Both the position numbers and the translations under genes were made by a program. From UBA8199 sp964507045 (lineage in GTDB: Bacteria > Verrucomicrobiota > Verrucomicrobiia > Limisphaerales > UBA8199), in assembly GCA_964507045.1 (NCBI GenBank), contig CAZDOO010000022.1, positions 1 to 64,000 on the forward strand: a stretch of DNA of 64,000 bases, given 5' to 3'. Positions 50,505 to 57,215 of this stretch are shown here, piece after piece. Below the pieces are notes generated by a model. The model worked only from the letters and a program-made list of their open reading frames with translations. It had not been told where the DNA came from and did not search any database. Every line of letters starts with the position of its first letter. Position 1 is the first letter of the stretch.

Positions 50505-52787
50505 CTACCAGTCTGGCGGCAGGACACCTTCTGCACTTCCTTCAATCCGATAGAACGCCGGACCCGCCGGGGCTGAGTTGGTGACGGCAACGGCCTTGTA
50601 AGTCTGGCCCGTCACGCTGATCAGTGGTGTCCATGTCGGCGATTGCAGATCGGGGGAGGTTGTGAGAGTGCTGATTTCGTGCGGTCGGCTGTTCCAGGAC
50701 AGGACCACCTGTCCAGCCTGCGTTTCTTTGGTATCCAACCTCCAGGGCGGCACGTCCCGCAGACGGGCGAGCCGTGTCAATTCCGGGAGGATGGCGGAGT
50801 AGTATGCCTCGTCGATGGGCCAGTGCCATCGGTCGCGGCACAGGGGGAGGGAATTGGTCTCGAAAGCCGCCGCCCAACAGGCCGCAATGAACGTCGTGTT
50901 GTTCGTCTCCGTCCCGAACGTGAAATCCTCCGTCTCTGGCAGCATGATGGAAAAGAACCGGGGCAAACGCCACCACCCGCGCGCGTCGCAGAACGACATC
51001 AGCATGCCGCCAACGTTGTTGGCGTTCAGATCGGCCTCCGTGGGATCGCCTTCGTACGCCGCCAACGCCGCTAGATCGTGGTCATGTTTCTCGTCAAAGG
51101 CCTCCTGTAAGCTGGCGACCGTTGTTGGCGCCAAGCCCAGCTTGGACGCTTGGGCAGCGAGTTCCTGGATAAGATACAGAGAGCACACGTTCGCCAAGGT
51201 TTCTCCCATGACGTTGCCAACGGTCGAGTTGGTTAGCGCCGCGCCAGTGCGCTTTCCGAGGCAGTTGTGAGTGGATTCGTGGAAGAAGGCCCCCCACTCC
51301 GGTTCACCGGTGTCGTGGTCCTGAATGTAGGAATGGGGGGGCGCAACCTCTGTGAACTCCAGCGTCACCGGGTTCCCAGAACCCGCCATGTTGTTCCTGT
51401 TCTCGTCATTGAGCACCCCAGCATAGAGCTGCCGACCTCCGTTGCATCCGGTCCCGCCGATCATCGCGCGTTGGAAGGGAATGGCGGCCTCGGCCACTTG
51501 GGCGACCTGTCGGCTGGCCATCATCTCGTCTATCGTCTCGCCCGTCTGGGAGAGCGTCAGGTCGCCGGGCAGACCGAAGCTGGCCCAACGAGAGCCATAT
51601 TGGCGCAGCGTCCCCAAGGCGTAGTTCGTGGACACCGCCCGCACAATCGCGCTCCCCCGATTTGACTCCCCGTCCAGGCTGGGAACGATATACCACGTGC
51701 CGGTGGCGACCGCAGACGCGGGGGCCACCAGGATGATGCCCGGTGTCGCTGTCGTCGTAATGGTCGGCGGGTTGGGATAGTCCCCCCTCGGGTTCCAAGT
51801 TAGCTGGCGCCCGGTCAGGTCAACTGGATTCTCAAACGCATCCAACGCCCGCAGCGTGAGCGTGGCGTTGGTCGCTCCCTGGCCGGAGGCGTCCAGATGC
51901 ACGATGAATGGCTCCACCTCCAAATGCCCGGATCTCACGGTGAGGAGGTTCTCGCAAAGCCGCCCGCCCACACTGACCGCCACCGGGCATGGGCGGAACT
52001 CGCCGGCGACCGCGTCGATGGCGCCATTGCTGGCGGTGACACGCGGCACATAGGGATGGCATTCAATCGCGGCCGACGCTTCCACGCGGACGGGATAGCC
52101 TTCCGCATCCTGACAATAGACAACCGGAACCGCCGACGTAATGCCGCCTATGAAAGAGATTTCGTCCTGCACAATCACCCGCGCCGGGGTGGAAGGACCA
52201 AAGTTGTTGGTTGGCCCCGGCACCAGCGCCGCGGGGACCACTTCGTCCCTCACCACGTTGGGTTGCGTTATGATCTGGCACCTCCACTTAAAGCGAGTCA
52301 AGTTGGCGATTTGATCAAACGGCAGCAGGATCACCGCCTTCCGGCCGCACACCAGCTTGGTGACCCTGCCGCCACGCGCAATACCGTGGGCCGAACCGCT
52401 CGCGATTACGTCAATGTTGCCGTAAGACGAACCCAGGTCAGCGGTGTGGTAGCATTTCACATTGAGCTCCGACCCGATGAGCGACCCGTGCGCCTGACCC
52501 GTCGCTGGGTTCTCGTCCGTGTCCAGGTACCAGATATACCGGATGAAGTCGCCCCCGGTGGGATGCGGCGGGGCATCTCCGGCGACCTCCATCTCCAATT
52601 GGTAATGATAGGCGTCGGTCTGCCAGACCCGGGCGGCGACAATGTCGCAATACGCCGCGGTCGCGTCTCCCACGGTGTCGAGCATTTCAGAGAGCAGAAC
52701 CGCACCTTGGGCAGCAAGCGAAAGGAGGATCGGACAGAGCATCACGCCCCATCGCCTCCACGCGGCGAATTTGAACTGGTCTGACAT
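50505..52787 (-). CDS. Secreted HExxH metallopeptidase-like protein (M60-like)
   Basis: A protein of 760 residues with a signal peptide (about 12-29). The N-terminal region (30-200) is a beta domain (FIRYIWYLDTDENPATGQ). Next is an Ig-like region with repeated Cys (about 210-390). The putative catalytic part has HESTH (503-507), with Glu529 in GETLANV 26 residues after the first His, matching the gluzincin HExxH-x(8-28)-E spacing of the M60/enhancin family. A C-terminal module ends AFYRIEGSAEG, like other secreted proteins in this window. I do not recognise the whole arrangement. Targets might be mucin-like glycoproteins, as for M60 enzymes, but that is inference. Confidence 0.55.
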   Translation of the reverse strand: MSDQFKFAAWRRWGVMLCPILLSLAAQGAVLLSEMLDTVGDATAAYCDIVAARVWQTDAYHYQLEMEVAGDAPPHPTGGDFIRYIWYLDTDENPATGQAHGSLIGSELNVKCYHTADLGSSYGNIDVIASGSAHGIARGGRVTKLVCGRKAVILLPFDQIANLTRFKWRCQIITQPNVVRDEVVPAALVPGPTNNFGPSTPARVIVQDEISFIGGITSAVPVVYCQDAEGYPVRVEASAAIECHPYVPRVTASNGAIDAVAGEFRPCPVAVSVGGRLCENLLTVRSGHLEVEPFIVHLDASGQGATNATLTLRALDAFENPVDLTGRQLTWNPRGDYPNPPTITTTATPGIILVAPASAVATGTWYIVPSLDGESNRGSAIVRAVSTNYALGTLRQYGSRWASFGLPGDLTLSQTGETIDEMMASRQVAQVAEAAIPFQRAMIGGTGCNGGRQLYAGVLNDENRNNMAGSGNPVTLEFTEVAPPHSYIQDHDTGEPEWGAFFHESTHNCLGKRTGAALTNSTVGNVMGETLANVCSLYLIQELAAQASKLGLAPTTVASLQEAFDEKHDHDLAALAAYEGDPTEADLNANNVGGMLMSFCDARGWWRLPRFFSIMLPETEDFTFGTETNNTTFIAACWAAAFETNSLPLCRDRWHWPIDEAYYSAILPELTRLARLRDVPPWRLDTKETQAGQVVLSWNSRPHEISTLTTSPDLQSPTWTPLISVTGQTYKAVAVTNSAPAGPAFYRIEGSAEGVLPPDW

Positions 52788-52912
52788 CAGTTTGTATCCC
52801 CGGGCGATTGACGCACCATTGCCTCTCGTCCGCGCTTACGTGACTCTGACTCAAGTGTCAGGCTCACTGCAAGCGCATTTGAACACACCTGGCAGCAGTG
52901 GAAGCACCTGGG

Positions 52913-52992
52913 CTAGACGGGTGTGTTTCGGGCCGGATCGTACCGATCGGCCAGCACCGAGGTCGGGCATTGGGCCCGCGCGTCCAGCACCG
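52913..52992 (-). pseudogene. Relic of a DNA methyltransferase C-terminus, copy 3 (truncated)
   Basis: The minus strand reads AVLDARAQCPTSVLADRYDP then ARNTPV and a stop. It matches the first 20 residues of copy 1 and then departs. It ends 25 bases before the large palindrome starts. Confidence 0.6.
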
Positions 52993-53017
52993 CCCGCGCA
53001 AGTCACATGGCGCAATT

Positions 53018-53268
53018 CTGAAAGGGATTGCATCATTCAGCCCGGGGTTGGACCGCGCGGATGAGGGGGCGGTCCTACCCCGTGTAGCCTTGCAGTAAGT
53101 GTCCTCAAACCTACCATTTGAAGGGTTGGATCAGAACGCGGCACGAGGGGCCCGAAGCGATCCAACCCTTTCAGGGTTGGCGGGTGTTTGCGCGAGGTTT
53201 CCCAGGGTAGGACCGCCCCCCTTGCCCCCGGCGGTCCAACCCCGTGCTGATGGAGGCAATCCTTTCAG
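53018..53268. repeat. Large nested palindrome (inverted pair of about 120-base units)
   Basis: Four pairings nest within each other. CTGAAAGG with CCTTTCAG is at the ends. GGGGTTGGACCGC pairs with GCGGTCCAACCCC (about 53044-53056 and 53231-53243). GGGGGCGGTCCTACCC pairs with GGGTAGGACCGCCCCC (about 53065-53080 and 53205-53220), 16 bases without mismatch. AAGGGTTGGATC (53121-53132) pairs with GATCCAACCCTT (53159-53170). A local hairpin CCAACCCT-TTC-AGGGTTGG lies at 53162-53180. The two halves look like one degenerate 120-base unit, inverted. Part of it recurs at about 47285-47320. Confidence 0.8.
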
Positions 53269-53545
53269 GATTGAGCGGTGCCACTGGGGGCGGGCTGGGC
53301 TTTTCGCCACTTGCTGGCCGGCTTGGCGGCGGCGACCAGCGGGGCGGTGAGCGTCTCGTAGAGGGCAAAAATGTATTCCACCCGGTGCCGGTCGCTCGGG
53401 AACAGCTCCGCGCGGTAACAACGGTCCACGGCGCGGTCCAGGGCCTGGTGCGCCTGGAGCAGCGGCGCGGGCATCGTCAACAGATTATACAGATCGGCCA
53501 GTCGAGGTCGGGTATTTCGCCCGCACGTCCAGCACCGCCAAACGC
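53265..53545 (-). pseudogene. Relic of a DNA methyltransferase C-terminus, copy 2 (frameshifted)
   Basis: From 53480 leftwards the minus strand reads TMPAPLLQAHQALDRAVDR and on to ALYETLTAPL, nearly identical to copy 1. To its right AVLDVRAKYPTST is in another frame. Compared with copy 1, two bases are missing near 53500 (CAGTCGAG against CAGCGTCGAG), which breaks the frame. The left end abuts the large palindrome. Confidence 0.7.
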
Positions 53546-53694
53546 CCGGGTTGCCCCCAGCTCACCCCAATCCCTGCCAGACCCGGAAAACCACCCGCCC
53601 GGGGGCCAAACCGGCTGGGCGCGCGCGCCGTGGGTATCTGGACCCCACCCCCCCCCAAGTTCGGCCGGACTCCCTTTCCATGAAGCGGGGGAAC

Positions 53695-53790
53695 AACCAA
53701 CATCCAACATGGAACGCCCAACATCCAATCATGGACCGAAGCGCGGCCCTTGGAGGTTGATGGTTGGATGTTGGAGGTTGGATGTTGCCT
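53695..53790. repeat. Inverted repeat of CCAACATCCAA units
   Basis: The left arm contains CCAACATCCAA twice (about 53697 and 53718) and the right arm contains TTGGATGTTGG twice (about 53764 and 53777); the centre is GC-rich. Read as protein, both arms give Asn/Ile/Ser/Thr- or Met/Leu/Asp/Val-rich nonsense such as HPTSNIQ. I recall similar palindromes as dispersed repeats in verrucomicrobial and lentisphaeral genomes. Confidence 0.7.
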
Positions 53791-53874
53791 CACGGCGGTT
53801 CAGGGGTTCAAAGCGCGAAAAGCTGTCTTCGGGGAATTCTCTCCCCCCGACCCTGGCACCAGCACACCACCGTA

Positions 53875-53967
53875 GCCTCACCGTATCCTCACCGTTACCT
53901 CACCGTTGAACCTCTGCAAGCTTTGCAGAGGTACTACGGTGAGGTAACGGTGAGGATACGGTGAGGT
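53875..53967. repeat. 11-base-unit hairpin element, copy C
   Basis: Arms of about 46 bases around C53921. The inner stem ACCTCTGCAA pairs with TTGCAGAGGT, as in copy A. The outer arms are 11-base units CCGTATCCTCA and CCGTTACCTCA, with CCGTAGCCTCA from 53870. A few mismatches and G-T pairs occur near the inner end. GACCCTGGCACCAG (53849-53862) and TACGGTGAGGTGAGCCAG (53957-53974) are exact reverse complements of the flanks of copy A. Confidence 0.85.
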
Positions 53968-54152
53968 GAGCCAGGAGAGAGGGGGGATTGCCTCGGGCTG
54001 AGCCTGACCCGCATTCCGGACCGCGGACCGGCCAATTCCGAAGGAATTCCCCGTCGGTGAGGGGGTAGCCGTGCCGGGAGATGCCCGCGCGCCCAGATAG
54101 CCCCCCATTTTTTGCGTGCTCTTCGGCCCGGATCGGGTAGAAGTACGGCACT

Positions 54153-54782
54153 ATGTTTTCACTTCAGAAGCTCTTGGGCAAAGAAGACAAGTTTTTCACC
54201 CTGCTGGAAGCCAGCGCCGAGGCGGCGCGCGCCAGCGTGCAGGCGCTCGTCAAGCTGAGCAAGACGCTCGACCAGCCCGTCGCGTATGACGAGTTCGCCT
54301 ACGCGCGCAAGAAGGATAAAGAGATCACGAGCCAAATCAGCGACGCCGTCTATACCACCTTCATCACCGCGCTGGAGCGGGAGGACATCGAGGAACTGTC
54401 CAGCGCCCTGTACAAGATTCCCAAGATGGTGGACAAATTCACCACCCGGGTCCTGGTGGCGCCGCAGTACGTGCGGGGCGTGGATTTCTCGAAGCAGATT
54501 CACCTGCTGGAGCGGGCCACGGACATCGTGCTCGAACTGGTCAAGTCGCTGCGCAGCGGCATGGACCTCGAGAAGGTCAAGGACCTCAATGACCAGCTCC
54601 AGTTTCTTGAAAGCGAAGCCGATACCCACATCATGGCGCTGTACAAGGAACTCTTCAGCGGCAAGCACGAGGCCATCCAGGTCATCGCTTTGAAGGACCT
54701 CTACGAGCTGCTGGAGAAAGTCATAGACCGCTGCCGCGACGCCGGCAACGTCATCGCCCATATTGCCCTGAAGCACTCCTGA
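54153..54782 (+). CDS. DUF47/PhoU-like protein
   Basis: An all-helical cytoplasmic protein of 209 residues. Visible: LLGKEDKFFTLLEASAEAA at the start, ARKKDKEITSQISDAVYTTF with metal-type acidic residues, FITALEREDIEELSSALYKIPKMVD, and DLYELLEKVIDRCRDAGNVI near the end. The family (TIGR00153/DUF47) usually accompanies PiT-type phosphate transporters and is thought to modulate them. The next gene starts six bases after its stop, and a second PiT gene follows. A decayed copy of its first 24 codons lies 7 kb away at 47.1 kb. Confidence 0.92.
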   Translation: MFSLQKLLGKEDKFFTLLEASAEAARASVQALVKLSKTLDQPVAYDEFAYARKKDKEITSQISDAVYTTFITALEREDIEELSSALYKIPKMVDKFTTRVLVAPQYVRGVDFSKQIHLLERATDIVLELVKSLRSGMDLEKVKDLNDQLQFLESEADTHIMALYKELFSGKHEAIQVIALKDLYELLEKVIDRCRDAGNVIAHIALKHS

Positions 54783-54788
54783 GCCGCC

Positions 54789-55868
54789 ATGACGTTGCTG
54801 CTGACGGTCATCGGCGTGGCGCTGGTCTTTGAGTTCATCAACGGCTTCCACGACACCGCCAACTCGGTCGCCGCGGTCGTCGGCACCCGAGTCCTCAGCC
54901 CTACGCAAGCCATCTTGCTGGCCGCCGTCACGAATCTGGCCGGCGCGCTGGCGGGCACGGCCGTGGCGACCACGGTGGGCCAGGGACTGGTGGACGCGCA
55001 TTGCGTCACCGGCGCGACGCTGATCTGCGGCCTGGGGGGGGCGATCCTCTGGAACCTGCTGACCTGGCGGCTGGGCTTGCCTTCCAGCTCCAGCCACGCG
55101 CTGATTGGCGGCTTGATCGGCTCGGCTATCGCCTCGGCCGGCAATAACTGGGATGTCGTCATCTGGTCGGCGCCCGTGGCCGGCAAACCCTGGTACGCCT
55201 GGGGCGGCCTGCTCTACAAGGTCATCATCCCGATGTTCAGTTCCCCCATTCTCGGCTTCGTCGTGGGGTTCCTGTGGATGTCGCTGCTCTATGTGCTGCT
55301 GGCGCGTTGCCGGCCCTCGAGCATCAACCGCGTGTTTGGCAAGCTCCAGATCTTCAGCGCCGCGTTCCTGGGCTTCAGCCACGGCAGCAATGACGCCCAA
55401 AAGACCATGGGCATTATCGCCCTCGCCCTTTTCTCCGCCACCAACCTCGGCCACCTCGCCCACCTGCCCGACTGGCTCCAGTTCCTCCACACCCCCGAGT
55501 TCAAGGTGCCGCTCTGGGTCAAGTTCGCCTGCGCCCTCACGATGGCCGCGGGCACGGCGACCGGTGGCCGGCGCATCATCAAGACCCTGGGCCGGAAGGT
55601 CTCCCGCCTCCTGCCGGTCAACGGCTTTGCGGCGGACACCACCTCGGCCACCGTGCTCATGACGACCGCGTTGCTGGGGATGCCGGTCTCGACCACTCAC
55701 GCCGTTTCGACTGCGATCATGGGCGTCGGCGCCGCGCGCAACCACAAAGCCATGCGCTGGCACGTGGTCGAGAGCATCGTCTGGACGTGGTTCATGACCC
55801 TGCCGGCCACCGGTCTGCTGGCCTACGGGCTGATGCGCCTGTTCCAGGCAATTGGCGCCGTGACATAA
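54789..55868 (+). CDS. PiT-family inorganic phosphate transporter, first copy
   Basis: An integral membrane protein of 359 residues with about ten helices in two inverted halves. Each half has the family signature: FEFINGFHDTANSVAAVVGTR at the start (given here as FINGFHDTANSVA) and FAADTTSATVLMTTALLGMPVSTTHAV near the end (PVSTTHAVSTAIMG). GLPSSSSHALIGGL and SHGSNDAQKTMGI are also present. It takes up phosphate with Na+ or H+. It is encoded directly after the DUF47 gene and before a close paralogue. Confidence 0.93.
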   Translation: MTLLLTVIGVALVFEFINGFHDTANSVAAVVGTRVLSPTQAILLAAVTNLAGALAGTAVATTVGQGLVDAHCVTGATLICGLGGAILWNLLTWRLGLPSSSSHALIGGLIGSAIASAGNNWDVVIWSAPVAGKPWYAWGGLLYKVIIPMFSSPILGFVVGFLWMSLLYVLLARCRPSSINRVFGKLQIFSAAFLGFSHGSNDAQKTMGIIALALFSATNLGHLAHLPDWLQFLHTPEFKVPLWVKFACALTMAAGTATGGRRIIKTLGRKVSRLLPVNGFAADTTSATVLMTTALLGMPVSTTHAVSTAIMGVGAARNHKAMRWHVVESIVWTWFMTLPATGLLAYGLMRLFQAIGAVT

Positions 55869-55900
55869 GCCCCTCGCTGCCGCTAAGCTGTGGCCAACCC

Positions 55901-57010
55901 ATGACACTCCTGTTGAGCGTTATCCTGGTGGCGTTGATCTTCGAATACATCAACGGCTTCCATGATACCGCCAACTCGATTGCGACGGTTGTTGCCACCA
56001 AGGTCCTGACCCCGCGCCAGGCCGTGCTGCTCGCGGCCACCACCAACCTGCTCGGCGCGCTCTGGGGCACCGCCGTCGCCAAAACCATCTCTTCCGGCCT
56101 GGTGGACAGCAAGCTCGTCCTGCTCAGCTCGGACATCATGATCTGCGCGTTGCTGGGCGCCATCATTTGGAATCTGATCACGTGGTGGTTCGGCCTGCCT
56201 TCCAGCTCCAGCCACGCCCTCATCGGCGGCCTCTGCGGCGCGGCGCTGGCCGCCTCCGGCAACAACTGGCAGGTCATCATCTGGTCCCAGCCCAACCCGC
56301 AGCACTGGTATCAGGGCAAGGGCCTGCTCTGGAAGGTCATTGGCCCCATGTTCACCTCGCCCCTTGCCGGCCTGATCCTGGGCTTTATCGTCATGGCGCT
56401 GCTTTACCTGGTGCTCCGCAACGTCCGTCCGAATCAAGTCAACCGCTTCTTCGGCCGGGCGCAAATGCTAAGCGCCGGCGCCATGGGCTTCATGCACGGC
56501 ACCAACGACGCCCAGAAGACCATGGGCATTATCGCCCTCACCCTCCTGGGCGCCACCACCGCGGGCCAATTGGAACACTTGCCCGGCTGGCTGTCTTTCC
56601 TGCACACGCCCACCCCGCCCCCGGGCAAGGACATGGAGATTGCCGTGTGGATCAAAGTTCTTTGCGCGCTCACGATGGCTTCCGGCACGGCTGTCGGCGG
56701 CTGGCGCATCGTTAAAACGCTCGGCCACAAGATGGTGAAGTTGCATCCCATCAATGGCTTCGCCGCGGAGACCGCCTCCGCCACCGTCATCCTGGCGGCA
56801 ACCCATCTCGGCATCCCCGTTTCCACCACCCACAACATCTCCGCCGCCATCATGGGCGTGGGCGCTGCCCGGCGATTCAACGCCATCAAGTGGACGGTCG
56901 TCGAACGCATGGTCTGGGCGTGGGTGCTGACCATTCCCGTCAGCGGCCTGCTGGCCTACGGCCTGGTGCGGTTGCTGCGCGCCTGCGGCGGGAACCTGCC
57001 GCCGGTGTAG
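55901..57010 (+). CDS. PiT-family inorganic phosphate transporter, second copy
   Basis: A protein of 369 residues, closely similar to the gene 32 bases upstream: FEYINGFHDTANSIATVV, GLPSSSSHALIGGLCGAAL, MHGTNDAQKTMGIIALTL and PVSTTHNISAAIMGVGAA. It is slightly longer, by a loop of about ten residues rich in Pro near LHTPTPPPGKD. It arose by tandem duplication, apparently before much divergence. The two may differ in affinity or cation. Start: the ATG at 55901; the longer frame overlaps the first copy. Confidence 0.92.
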   Translation: MTLLLSVILVALIFEYINGFHDTANSIATVVATKVLTPRQAVLLAATTNLLGALWGTAVAKTISSGLVDSKLVLLSSDIMICALLGAIIWNLITWWFGLPSSSSHALIGGLCGAALAASGNNWQVIIWSQPNPQHWYQGKGLLWKVIGPMFTSPLAGLILGFIVMALLYLVLRNVRPNQVNRFFGRAQMLSAGAMGFMHGTNDAQKTMGIIALTLLGATTAGQLEHLPGWLSFLHTPTPPPGKDMEIAVWIKVLCALTMASGTAVGGWRIVKTLGHKMVKLHPINGFAAETASATVILAATHLGIPVSTTHNISAAIMGVGAARRFNAIKWTVVERMVWAWVLTIPVSGLLAYGLVRLLRACGGNLPPV

Positions 57011-57067
57011 CGCACAACCCGGCCCCGCCTTGGCCCATAAGCGATAACTTAAGGCAGCGGAGTGCGC

Positions 57068-57156
57068 CGTCCCCGGGCGCAGCAGTGCGGAAACCTGCGA
57101 AACCCCAGGAATCTCCCGTGCCCTGCCGACTTCATACGCCGCTGCGCCCGGGAACG
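57068..57156. repeat. Inverted repeat upstream of gcvP
   Basis: CGTCCCCGGGCGCAGCAG (57068-57085) pairs with CTGCGCCCGGGAACG and its neighbours (about 57139-57156), 16 of 18 positions, with a loop of about 53 bases. It lies in the 205-base gap between the second PiT gene and gcvP. It could be a terminator-like stem for pit or a leader structure for gcvP; no T-run follows and the two glycine-riboswitch conserved cores were not found. Confidence 0.5.
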
Positions 57157-57215
57157 AGCGCCCTCCGGCCAACAATCTCGCTTGCTTTGACTGGAGCCGC
57201 CCGTAATTTCGTTCG

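Larger units (their letters stand above)
52788..54152. other. Long intergenic stretch of repeats and relics
   Basis: The longest gap in the window (1365 bases). From left to right: a methyltransferase C-terminus relic (52913-52992), a 251-base nested palindrome (53018-53268), a second, frameshifted relic (53265-53545), a CCAACATCCAA inverted repeat (53695-53790), the 11-base-unit hairpin copy C (53875-53967) and the leader of the DUF47 gene. Short frames across it read through palindromes and are not supported as genes. Confidence 0.75.

Noticed and set aside
53764..54108. Short frames on both strands ending YLTVxPLQxLQRxxGExTVRIR
   Set aside because: The same peptide appears on both strands and near 15910 because it is read through the palindrome of the 11-base-unit element; it reflects DNA structure, not protein coding.
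52788..54152. Insertion sequence or transposon
   Set aside because: No transposase frame, no matched terminal repeats around a gene and no clear target duplication; the elements are non-coding palindromes and gene relics.
57011..57215. Glycine riboswitch in front of gcvP
   Set aside because: The conserved cores of the glycine aptamer were not found; only an inverted repeat is visible.
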